Assembly: GCA_021787175.1 (NCBI GenBank)
Contig: JAJYMF010000390.1
Span: forward strand, 1 to 11,234
Reading direction: 5' to 3'
DNA from: Pseudomonadota bacterium
GTDB lineage: Bacteria > Pseudomonadota > Gammaproteobacteria > Xanthomonadales > Rhodanobacteraceae
Length of the DNA stretch: 11,234 nucleotides
The translations under genes and the position numbers were made by a program. Shown piece by piece: positions 1 to 6,769 of this stretch; positions within the stretch are counted from its first letter, which is position 1, and the number at the start of each line of letters is the position of its first letter. The notes under the pieces are model-generated. The model did no database searches, was not told the origin of the DNA, and worked only from the letters and a program-made list of their open reading frames with translations.

Positions 1-1121
1 CCGGCCAGGGTCGATACCACGCCGTCGGACAGCCGCATGGCCCGCAGGGCATTGCCGCCGGCGTCGGCCACCAGCAGCTGGCCCGCCAGCAGCGCAAGCC
101 CGGCCGGCTGCGCGAACGCCGCCGCCATGGCGTCGCCGTCGGCCACGTCGGCCAGACCGCTGCCGGCCAGCACGTCGATGCGGTCGTCGCCGAGATGCAG
201 CTGCCAGATCTGGTGCTGTCCCGCCAGCGCGACGTACAGCCGATCCCCGCCCGCCGCCAGGCCCACCGGCGCGCTGACCGACAGTTCGGTTCCGGCCACG
301 CCGCCGCGCGGTACGTCATGGCCCAGCTCGCCGCGCCCCAGCACGGTGGCGACGTCGCCGGTCAGCAGGCGGATGCGGCGCACCGCATGGTTGCCGGTAT
401 CGGCCACGAACAGCGCGTCGCCGAGCAGCGCCAGTCCCTGCGGATCGTTGAAGCCGGCGTCTTTGCTGTGACCGTCCCAGTAGCCGGGATTGCCGGAGCC
501 GAACTGCCGCAGTACGCGGCCCTCGAGATTGCACTCCAGCACGCGATTGTGTGCGCTGTCGCTGACGTAGAGGCGCTCGCCGGCGATCGCCAGCGCGCCC
601 GGAAAACGCAGCGCCACCCGCGGCTCCGGGCGTGCCGAGGTCGGCGCCGGGTCGAAACGGCGCAGATCGCGTGCCGCGGCCTCGTCGAGCAGGGCGGCCG
701 TCAGCTCGTCGAGTTCGCGCAGGCAGTCGTCGCCCTGCACGCGCGCTGCCTGCTGGCCCTCGCAGTCCAGCACCAGCACGCTGGGCCAGGCTTCGATCTC
801 GAGGCGACGCCAGAGCTGCCAGTCGGCGTCGTTGACGACCGGGAAGCGCAGGTGCAGCCGATTGGCCGCCTTCAGCACCGCCGCCGTATCGCGCTGTGCC
901 GCGTACTTGGGCACGTGGATGCCGAGCACGGCGACGCCGTCGTGGTACTTGGTCTGCAGCTGCCGCAGGACCGGCATCAGGTTGATGCTGTGGATGCTGT
1001 CGTAGCCGAAGAACACCAGCAGCACGACGCGTCCGCGCAAAGCGGCCAGCGAAGGCCGTTCGCGCACGTTGACCCAATCGAGATCGTCCGCGAATTCCTG
1101 GACTGCGCTGCGCGTCGGCAT
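1..1121 (-). CDS. Thioredoxin-fold/NHL-repeat protein (NHLRC2-like), partial, runs off left edge
   Basis: About 373 codons are visible and the 3' end lies beyond base 1. The ATG at 1121 follows a G-rich stretch that could serve as a ribosome binding site. Residues ~1-150 form a thioredoxin-like domain: a GRVVLLVFFGYDS strand-turn, then VLGIHVPKY, VVNDAD and the cis-Pro-type segment EAWPSVLVLD. Residues ~165 onward hold NHL beta-propeller blades, seen as repeated units such as FPGALAIAGERLYVSDSAHN, GLALLGDALFVADTGNH and GLALLAGQLLVADAGGN. This order matches NHLRC2 and its bacterial relatives. In that family the thioredoxin domain usually carries a CCxxC motif. Here the aligned residues are D41, S42 and S45, so a classical dithiol reaction is not expected. 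No signal peptide is evident, so it is probably cytoplasmic. Its substrate is unknown. It is the last visible gene of the minus-strand series, 61 bases after kdsB, possibly with its own promoter. Confidence 0.85.
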   Translation of the reverse strand, partial: MPTRSAVQEFADDLDWVNVRERPSLAALRGRVVLLVFFGYDSIHSINLMPVLRQLQTKYHDGVAVLGIHVPKYAAQRDTAAVLKAANRLHLRFPVVNDADWQLWRRLEIEAWPSVLVLDCEGQQAARVQGDDCLRELDELTAALLDEAAARDLRRFDPAPTSARPEPRVALRFPGALAIAGERLYVSDSAHNRVLECNLEGRVLRQFGSGNPGYWDGHSKDAGFNDPQGLALLGDALFVADTGNHAVRRIRLLTGDVATVLGRGELGHDVPRGGVAGTELSVSAPVGLAAGGDRLYVALAGQHQIWQLHLGDDRIDVLAGSGLADVADGDAMAAAFAQPAGLALLAGQLLVADAGGNALRAMRLSDGVVSTLA

Positions 1122-1145
1122 TGGCCCACCCCCCTGTGCGCGCCG

Positions 1146-1151
1146 ATCTTA
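1146..1151 (-). promoter_or_regulatory. Putative -10 box (TAAGAT) for the thioredoxin/NHL gene
   Basis: TAAGAT reads on the minus strand 24 bases before the ATG at 1121. The ten bases TAAGATCGGC recur upstream of the plus-strand gene at 9184 with almost the same spacing to its start. No convincing -35 hexamer is seen. It would allow the NHL gene to be transcribed apart from the serC-kdsB series. Confidence 0.35.
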
Positions 1152-1182
1152 ACCGCTGCCGGGGCTTCCCGCGGCACCGGTT
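1151..1182 (-). terminator. Imperfect GC-rich hairpin directly after kdsB (terminator-like, no T-tract)
   Basis: On the minus strand the bases right after the kdsB stop codon form an inverted repeat. One arm is AACCGGTGCCGCGGG, the loop is AAG, and the other arm is CCCCGGCAGCGGTT. There is one mismatch and one bulged C. The stem could stop or pause RNA polymerase, but it lacks a following run of T, so it is not a classical intrinsic terminator. Its far arm abuts the TAAGAT box of the next gene, which hints at a boundary between transcription units. Confidence 0.4.
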
Positions 1183-1965
1183 TCAGGGGATCCCGAGCTT
1201 CCGCTCGGCGCGGGCCAGATCCTCCGGCGTGTCGATGCCGGGCGGGAACCCTTCCGGCGACAGGGCGACGGCGATGGCGTAGCCGTGCTCCAGCGCACGC
1301 AACTGCTCCAGCGATTCGGCCTGCTCCAGCGGCGTGCGCGGCAGCGCCGGATAAGCGCGCAGGAAGCCGGCGCGGTAGGCGTAGATGCCGATATGGCGCA
1401 GGAACGGCACGCCATCCGGCATGCGCGCGCGATCCGCGGCGAAGGCGTCGCGCGGCCACGGCAGCGGCGCGCGGCTGAAGTACAGCGCGCGACCGCTGCG
1501 ATCGCAGACGACCTTGACGATGTTGGGGTCGAACAGCCGGGCGGCCTCGGCGATCGGCGTGGCCAGGGTCGCCATCGGGGTGCCGGCGACGACCAGCGCC
1601 GCGACCACGGCGCGGATGCCCGCGGCCGGCGCGAAGGGCTCGTCGCCCTGCAGATTGACGACGACGGTGTCGTCGGCCCAGCCGAGCCGTGCCGCGCATT
1701 CGGCCAGCCGGTCGCTGCCGGAGGCGTGGGTCGCGGCGGTCATCGCCACCTGCGCGCCGCTGCCGGTCAACGCCTCGGCGATGCGCGCGTCATCAGTGGC
1801 GACCACAACCTCGGTCGCGCCGGCGGCTTGCGCCCGCCGAACCACGTGCCGGATCAGCGGCTCGCCGCCCAGCAGGCGCAGCGGCTTCCCCGGCAGGCGG
1901 CTGGCGCCGTATCGAGCCGGAATGGCGATGATGAAAGGCGGCAGCTCGGTCATCTCGGCGCTCAT
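1183..1965 (-). CDS. kdsB: 3-deoxy-manno-octulosonate cytidylyltransferase (CMP-KDO synthetase)
   Basis: 260 residues, the normal length for KdsB. The enzyme joins CTP and KDO to give CMP-KDO, the activated sugar for the lipopolysaccharide inner core, and acts in the cytoplasm. The N-terminal nucleotide-binding motif IPARYGASRLPGKPL lies at residues ~15-29. VNLQGDEPF holds the Mg-binding Asp108. RHIGIYAYR and GIDTPEDLARA near the C-terminus are also family signatures. The start at 1965 is chosen because its ATG overlaps the aroA stop (ATGA) and GAGG lies seven bases before it; a second ATG at 1953 is possible but less well supported. It is coupled to aroA although the two act in different pathways. 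In the pseudomonad supraoperon the gene after aroA is usually cmk. KdsB marks a Gram-negative host with KDO-containing LPS. Confidence 0.95.
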   Translation of the reverse strand: MSAEMTELPPFIIAIPARYGASRLPGKPLRLLGGEPLIRHVVRRAQAAGATEVVVATDDARIAEALTGSGAQVAMTAATHASGSDRLAECAARLGWADDTVVVNLQGDEPFAPAAGIRAVVAALVVAGTPMATLATPIAEAARLFDPNIVKVVCDRSGRALYFSRAPLPWPRDAFAADRARMPDGVPFLRHIGIYAYRAGFLRAYPALPRTPLEQAESLEQLRALEHGYAIAVALSPEGFPPGIDTPEDLARAERKLGIP

Positions 1966-3293
1966 GCGGCCGCCTCGTCCGTTGCGGGCGCCGCGGTGAC
2001 GGCCATTCCGGCCGCGCGGGCCGTGTCCAGGAATCCCGGGAACGAAGTGGCGACATTGGCGCAGTCGCGGATGTGCACCGGCGCATCGGCGACCAGCCCG
2101 GCCACGGCGAAGCTCATCGCGCAGCGGTGATCGCCCGCGCTGTCGACTTCGCCGCCGCGCAGGGCGCCACCCTCGATGGCTGCGCCGTCGGGCCGTTCCT
2201 CCACCGCGATACCCAGCCGGCGCAGGCCTGCGGCCATCACCGCGATGCGGTCGGACTCCTTGACCCGCAGTTCGGCCGCCCCGCGCAGCACGGTCCGGCC
2301 TTGCGCCGAGGCCGCTGCAACGAAAAGGACCGGGCACTCGTCGATCATGTCGGCGACGTGCACGACCGGGATCTCGATGCCGCGCAGCGGCGCATGGCGC
2401 ACACGCAGGTCGCCGACCGGCTCGCCGCCCTGCTCGCCGAGGCGTTCGATGGCGATGTCGGCGCCCATCGCACGCAGCGTATCGAGCAGGCCGGTTCGCC
2501 GCGGATTGAGCCCCACTTCGCGCAGCACGAGATCGCTGCCGGGTGTCACGCAGGCCGCGACGATGAAGAACGCCGCCGAGGAGAAGTCTCCCGGGACGCG
2601 CACATCGGCGGCGCGCAGCCGATGCCCGCCTTCCAGGCGCGCCCAGCCCGGACCGAAGGTGATCGGCCAGCCGAAGGCCGCCAGCATGCGCTCGGTGTAG
2701 TCGCGGGTCGGCTGCGGTTCGCGCACCTCGGTGGTGCCCTCGGCATACAGCCCCGCCAGCAGGATCGACGATTTCACCTGCGCGCTGGCGACCGGTGTGT
2801 CGATCGTGGCCCCGCGCAGGTTGCGCCCACCGTGAATGTGCAGCGGCGGCAGCCCGTCGCTGCTGTCGATGCGTGCGCCCATGGCCGTCAGCGGGTCGAT
2901 CACGCGCCGCATCGGCCGGCGCGACAGCGAGGCGTCGCCGACCAGGGTACTGTCGAAGCTCTGTCCTGCGAGCAGCCCGGCCAGCAGACGCATGCCGGTG
3001 CCGGCGTTGCCGCAATCGAGCGGCTGCGCGGACGCACGCAAGCCGCGCAGGCCGGCGCCGTCGATCATGCGCACACCATCGGCAGGCGCGGTGATGCGCA
3101 CGCCCAGCTGCTGCAGGACCGCGGCGGTCGCACGGGTGTCCTCGCCCTCGAGAAAGCCCTCGATGCAGGAACGCCCTTCGGCCAGCGCCGCCAGCATCAA
3201 CGCGCGATGCGAGATCGACTTGTCGCCCGGCACGCGCAATTCGCCACGCAGCGCTCCGGCCGGATGGCTGATCCAGTCGAGCCGTGTGCTCAC
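1962..3293 (-). CDS. aroA: 3-phosphoshikimate 1-carboxyvinyltransferase (EPSP synthase)
   Basis: 443 residues. It joins PEP and shikimate-3-phosphate to give EPSP, the sixth shikimate-pathway step, in the cytoplasm. Family motifs appear in order: RVPGDKSISHR (Lys25), LDCGNAGTGMRL (residues 92-103), VGDASLSRRPM, SAQVK (170-174), VPGDFSSAAFF, DMIDECPVL, ELRVKESDR (Glu346) and GDHRCAM. The SAQVK and LEGEDTRAT segments resemble the CP4/Bacillus-type class more than the E. coli enzyme. The residue matching the E. coli glyphosate-site Gly96 is Gly98; the CP4 enzyme has Ala there. The GTG start at 3293 is fixed by a GGAGG seven bases upstream and by the GTGA overlap with the hisC stop. The 3' end overlaps the kdsB start by ATGA, so synthesis of all three proteins is probably linked. 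Confidence 0.96.
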   Translation of the reverse strand: MSTRLDWISHPAGALRGELRVPGDKSISHRALMLAALAEGRSCIEGFLEGEDTRATAAVLQQLGVRITAPADGVRMIDGAGLRGLRASAQPLDCGNAGTGMRLLAGLLAGQSFDSTLVGDASLSRRPMRRVIDPLTAMGARIDSSDGLPPLHIHGGRNLRGATIDTPVASAQVKSSILLAGLYAEGTTEVREPQPTRDYTERMLAAFGWPITFGPGWARLEGGHRLRAADVRVPGDFSSAAFFIVAACVTPGSDLVLREVGLNPRRTGLLDTLRAMGADIAIERLGEQGGEPVGDLRVRHAPLRGIEIPVVHVADMIDECPVLFVAAASAQGRTVLRGAAELRVKESDRIAVMAAGLRRLGIAVEERPDGAAIEGGALRGGEVDSAGDHRCAMSFAVAGLVADAPVHIRDCANVATSFPGFLDTARAAGMAVTAAPATDEAAA

Positions 3294-4396
3294 GGCAACG
3301 CCTCCAGCAGGCGCAGGTTCTCGGCACGGCTGCCGATGCTGATGCGCAGCGCGTGCGCCAGACCGTACCCGCCCATGGGGCGCACGATCACGCCGCGCTC
3401 GAACAGGTGCCGTTCCAGCGGCGCCGCGTTCCGCACCAGATCCAGCAACAGGAAATTGGTCTGCGATGGCAGCGTGCGGTAGCCGCGGCGCGTCAGCTCG
3501 GCCGCCAGCCAGGCGCGCTCGCTGCGGTTGAATTCGCACACCCGCGCCCGATGGTCGCGATCGTCCAGCGCGGCCGCGGCGGCGGCCAGTGCCACGCCGT
3601 TGACGTTGAAGGATTCGCGCAGGCGCTCCAGCGTCGCGATCACCGAGGGATGCGCCACGGCATAGCCCACGCGCAGGCCGGCCAGTCCGTAAGCTTTCGA
3701 AAACGTGCGCGTCACCACGAGGTTGGGATGCTGCCGGGCAAACCGCAGCGCGGTGCCCAGCCCGGGCGCATCGACGTATTCGTGGTAGGCCTCGTCCACC
3801 GCTACCAGTGCGTACGGAGGCACGCGATCCAGAAACGCTGCCAGCGCGGCATCGTCGAACCAGCTGCCGGTGGGATTGTTGGGATTGGCGAGATAGACCA
3901 GCCGCGTGTCGTTGCCGACGGCGGCCGCGATGGCGTCGAGGTCGTGACCCAGCGGTGCCGTCGGATGATCGATGGGAAGCGCCGGCACCGCGACCGCGCG
4001 CGCGCTGCTGGCCGCGGCGGCCAGCGCGAACACGGCAAAGCCGTACTGCGAGTAAACGACCGCGTGCGCGGCATCGGCGAAGCACTGCGCCAGCAGCATC
4101 AGCAATTCATGCGAACCGTTGCCGAGCACGATGCACTTGCTGTCGACGTCGAGCTCTCGCGCCAGCACCGCCTTCAGCGCGCCGCCCCTGGGATCGGGAT
4201 AACGATGCGCCCCGGCCAGCGCCGCCTGCGCCGCGGCCAACGCACGCGGACTGGGGCCCAGCGGGTTTTCGTTGGAGCCCAGTTCGGCGATCATGGCGCC
4301 GAAGCGCTGGCGCGAGGCCGGCAGATCGTGTCCGGGATCGTAGGCGCTCAGGCCGCCCGTCGCGGCATTGGCCAGGGATGCGGCGTCGAAGCTCAC
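3290..4396 (-). CDS. hisC: Histidinol-phosphate/aromatic aminotransferase (HisC family)
   Basis: 368 residues, a class I/II fold PLP aminotransferase. Family marks are ELGSNENPLGPSP near the N-terminus, NGSHELL, YLANPNNPTGSWFDD, VDEAYHEY, the PLP-lysine motif TRTFSKAYGLAGLRVGYA (Lys234) and the phosphate-binding IRPMGG-like segment VRPMGGYGLAHALRISIG. HisC makes histidinol phosphate from imidazole-acetol phosphate, and many relatives also transaminate phenylpyruvate or hydroxyphenylpyruvate. Lying between pheA and aroA with no other his gene near, this copy probably serves phenylalanine/tyrosine synthesis, as proposed for the supraoperon hisC paralogues; that is inference. The GTG start at 4396 overlaps the pheA stop (GTGA), and no strong ribosome site precedes it, which fits reinitiation after pheA. 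No ATG in this frame gives a better N-terminus. Confidence 0.92.
   Translation of the reverse strand: MSFDAASLANAATGGLSAYDPGHDLPASRQRFGAMIAELGSNENPLGPSPRALAAAQAALAGAHRYPDPRGGALKAVLARELDVDSKCIVLGNGSHELLMLLAQCFADAAHAVVYSQYGFAVFALAAAASSARAVAVPALPIDHPTAPLGHDLDAIAAAVGNDTRLVYLANPNNPTGSWFDDAALAAFLDRVPPYALVAVDEAYHEYVDAPGLGTALRFARQHPNLVVTRTFSKAYGLAGLRVGYAVAHPSVIATLERLRESFNVNGVALAAAAAALDDRDHRARVCEFNRSERAWLAAELTRRGYRTLPSQTNFLLLDLVRNAAPLERHLFERGVIVRPMGGYGLAHALRISIGSRAENLRLLEALP
3301..3305 (-). promoter_or_regulatory. Ribosome binding site GGAGG that fixes the aroA GTG start
   Basis: GGAGG reads on the minus strand seven bases before the aroA GTG at 3293, inside the end of hisC. It is the best ribosome site in the pheA-kdsB series and supports the GTG start over any other codon. 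Confidence 0.7.
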
Positions 4397-5493
4397 GGGA
4401 TGGCCACCGGATACGAGCCCAGCACGCGGATCTCGGCCGCGTACGGGGCCAACTCCTCCAGGGCGGCACGCAGAGCGGCGTCCTCGACGTGACCCGTGAG
4501 GTCGATGAAGAACGCGTACTGCCATTTGCCCTGGTGCGCCGGACGCGACTCGATGCGGTTCATGCTGACGCCGTGGCGCGCGAACGGGCTGAGCGCGTTG
4601 AACAGCGCTCCGGGCTGGTCGTTGACGAACACCAGCAGCGAGGTGCGGTCGTGCCCGGTGGGCGGAAAGATCTCGCGCCCCAGCACCAGAAAACGCGTGG
4701 TGTTGTCGGGTCGATCCTCGATCGGGCCGGCGATCACCTTGAGCCCGTAGACATGGGCCACCGCCTCGCCGGCAATCGCCGCGGCATCGTCGGCCAGGCG
4801 CGCGCGGCGCGCGCCTTCAGCATTGCTGGCGGTCGCCACGCGCTCGCTGGCCGGCAGATGCTGGCGCAGCCAGACCTTGCACTGCGCCAGCGACTGCGGA
4901 TGCGAGTACACGCGCTCGATGTCCTCCACGCGCCCGGTGCGCGACAGCAGATACTGGTGCACGCGCAGCTCGATCTCGCCGCAGATCTTCAGCCGCGAGG
5001 TGAGAAACATGTCCAGCGTCGACTGGATGGTGCCCTGCCCCGAGTTCTCCACCGGCACGATGCCGAAGTCGGCGTGCCCGGCCTCGACCTCCTGGAACAC
5101 CTCTTCGATGCTGGCCAGCGACAGCAGGCGCGCGCTGTGGCCGAAGTGCTTCTGCGCCGCCTGCTGGCTGAAGGTACCCTCGGGACCGAGGTAGCCGATG
5201 CGCAGCGGCTCCTGCTGGGCGAGGCAGGCCGACATGATCTCGCGGAACAGCCGCACCATCTCCTCGTCGGACAGCGGTCCCTCGTTGCGGTCCACCACCA
5301 TGCGCAGCACCTGCGCCTCGCGCTCGGGTCGGTAGTAGTCCACCGCGGCCTTGAGCGGACCCTTGGCGCGGCCCACCTGCTGCGCCCAGCGCGCGCGCTC
5401 GGCGATCAGCGCCTGCAGTTCGCGGTCGATGGCGTCGATGCGCTGGCGCGCCTCGGCGAGATGGGGAGTGGCGGCGTCGGGCGTATCGGTCAT
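4393..5493 (-). CDS. pheA: Bifunctional chorismate mutase/prephenate dehydratase (P-protein)
   Basis: 366 residues with three domains. Residues ~12-95 are an AroQ chorismate mutase; Arg16, Arg33, Lys44 and the Arg58-Glu59 pair line up with E. coli Arg11, Arg28, Lys39 and Arg51-Glu52. Residues ~100-278 are prephenate dehydratase, with IGYLGPEGTFSQQAA, VPVENSGQGTIQSTLD and the catalytic TRF motif at 266-268. Residues ~285-366 are an ACT domain with QPGALFNAL and ESRP (315-318), the phenylalanine-binding signatures, so feedback inhibition by Phe is expected. It converts chorismate to phenylpyruvate in the cytoplasm. The ATG at 5493 lies 64 bases after serC and lacks a clear ribosome site, but it gives the usual P-protein N-terminus. 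I see no leader peptide or attenuator in that gap. The 3' end overlaps hisC by GTGA. Confidence 0.96.
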   Translation of the reverse strand: MTDTPDAATPHLAEARQRIDAIDRELQALIAERARWAQQVGRAKGPLKAAVDYYRPEREAQVLRMVVDRNEGPLSDEEMVRLFREIMSACLAQQEPLRIGYLGPEGTFSQQAAQKHFGHSARLLSLASIEEVFQEVEAGHADFGIVPVENSGQGTIQSTLDMFLTSRLKICGEIELRVHQYLLSRTGRVEDIERVYSHPQSLAQCKVWLRQHLPASERVATASNAEGARRARLADDAAAIAGEAVAHVYGLKVIAGPIEDRPDNTTRFLVLGREIFPPTGHDRTSLLVFVNDQPGALFNALSPFARHGVSMNRIESRPAHQGKWQYAFFIDLTGHVEDAALRAALEELAPYAAEIRVLGSYPVAIP

Positions 5494-5557
5494 GGTCGGC
5501 AGTGTGCGGGCATCGGCGATGCTCAGACGCCGATAGTGCGCGATCGTCCGGTGCCGC

Positions 5558-6643
5558 TCAACCGTGGCGACGCTGGAAGTCGCGCATGAACGCCACCAGC
5601 GCGTCCACGCCCTCTTGCGGCATGGCGTTGTAGAGCGAGGCACGCAGGCCGCCCAGGGCGCGATGGCCTTTCAGCGCCAGCAGTCCGGCTTGCTCGGACT
5701 CGGCGAGAAAGCGTTCGTCCAACGCCGGGTCGGCCAGGAAGAACGGCACGTTCATGCGCGAGCGTGCAGCGGCCGCGACCGGATTGCGGTAGAAGCCGCC
5801 GGAGCCGTCGATCGCGGCGTACAGGGTGTCGGCCTTGCGGCGGTTGCGCGCGGCCATCGCGGCCAGACCGCCATGGCGCGCGATCCACCGGAAGGTCAGG
5901 CCCGCCAGATACCAGCCGAAGGTGTTGGGCGTGTTGAGCATCGAGCCCTGCGCGGCGTACTCGGCATAACGGAAGATCGTCGCCATCGGCCGCGTGGCCC
6001 GCGCCAGCAGGTCCTCGCGCACGATCACCAGGGTCAGCCCGGAGGGCCCGATGTTCTTCTGCGCACCGGCATAGATCATCCCGAAGCGGCGGACGTCCAG
6101 CGGCTCGGACAGGATGCTGGAGGAGAAATCGGCCACCAGTGGCACCGCGCCGACATCCGGAATCGCGCCGAACTCGAGGCCGTGAATGGTCTCGTTGGGC
6201 GTGTAGTGGACGTAGGCCGCGCGAGGATCGAGACGCCAGTCGGCGCGCGGCGGCAGCGCGGTGTAGCCGTTGCCCCGTGCATCGGCGGCGATCTGGACGT
6301 CCACATAAGGCGCCGCCTCGCGCGCGGCCTTGTCGCTCCAGTGGCCGCTGAGCACGTAGTCGGCGCGCTGTCCCGGCGCGGCCAGGTTCATCGCCAGCAG
6401 CGCGAACTGCAGGGTCGCCCCGCCCTGCAGGAACAGCACCTTGTATTCGGGCGGAATACCCGCCAGTGCACGCAGGTCGGCCTCGATCCCGGCGGCCAGG
6501 GCCATGAACGCCTTGCCACGGTGCGAGATTTCCATCACCGACGCGCGTGCGTCACGCCATTCGAGCAGTTCGGCCTGCGCCTGACGCAGGACCTCTTCGG
6601 GCATGGCGGCGGGGCCGGCGGCGAAATTCCAGGTGCGGCTCAC
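5558..6643 (-). CDS. serC: Phosphoserine aminotransferase
   Basis: 361 residues, the usual SerC length. A cytoplasmic PLP enzyme that makes 3-phosphoserine from 3-phosphohydroxypyruvate and glutamate, and the matching step of pyridoxal phosphate synthesis. Signatures are NFAAGPAAMPEEVL at the N-terminus, MEISHRGKAF, FLQGGATLQFA, VHYTPNETIHGLEF, VADFSSSILS, YAGAQKNIGPSG with PLP-Lys196, and NTPNTFGWYL. The reading frame stays open far upstream, but the true start is the GTG at 6643: it gives the family N-terminus and has GAGGAG six bases before it. serC is the first gene of the minus-strand series, and a -10-like box lies 24 bases before its start. Its product links serine supply to the aromatic genes behind it, as in the known serC-pheA-aroA groupings of proteobacteria. 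Confidence 0.97.
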   Translation of the reverse strand: MSRTWNFAAGPAAMPEEVLRQAQAELLEWRDARASVMEISHRGKAFMALAAGIEADLRALAGIPPEYKVLFLQGGATLQFALLAMNLAAPGQRADYVLSGHWSDKAAREAAPYVDVQIAADARGNGYTALPPRADWRLDPRAAYVHYTPNETIHGLEFGAIPDVGAVPLVADFSSSILSEPLDVRRFGMIYAGAQKNIGPSGLTLVIVREDLLARATRPMATIFRYAEYAAQGSMLNTPNTFGWYLAGLTFRWIARHGGLAAMAARNRRKADTLYAAIDGSGGFYRNPVAAAARSRMNVPFFLADPALDERFLAESEQAGLLALKGHRALGGLRASLYNAMPQEGVDALVAFMRDFQRRHG

Positions 6644-6649
6644 GGCAGT

Positions 6650-6655
6650 CTCCTC
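6650..6655 (-). promoter_or_regulatory. Ribosome binding site GAGGAG that fixes the serC GTG start
   Basis: GAGGAG reads on the minus strand six bases before the GTG at 6643. Together with the conserved SerC N-terminus it rules out the long upstream extension of this frame, which is open only because of the base composition. Confidence 0.7.
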
Positions 6656-6667
6656 GGTCGGGCGTCG

Positions 6668-6673
6668 ATTATG
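6668..6673 (-). promoter_or_regulatory. Putative -10 box (CATAAT) of the serC operon
   Basis: CATAAT on the minus strand matches the TATAAT consensus at five of six places and lies 24 bases before the serC start. A -35 element is weak: the best candidate, TTCATC at 18-base spacing, matches three of six. The AT-rich box stands out in otherwise GC-rich DNA. It lies in the 126-base divergent region between serC and msrP. Confidence 0.45.
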
Positions 6674-6769
6674 CCTGCGGCATTCACGGCCGATGAACCC
6701 GGCGCGTGTAGCCTGTGTAAGGGGCCGCGCGTTGATGCGGTCTATCGCTGCAGCATCCCGGAGTTCGCC

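Noticed and set aside
2073..4492. Long plus-strand open frames opposite aroA and hisC
   Set aside because: They mirror well-supported enzymes on the other strand. The translations are rich in Gln, Arg, His and Ala without motifs.
5494..5557. Attenuator or leader peptide before pheA
   Set aside because: The 64-base gap has no run of Phe codons, no clear stem pair and no T-tract.
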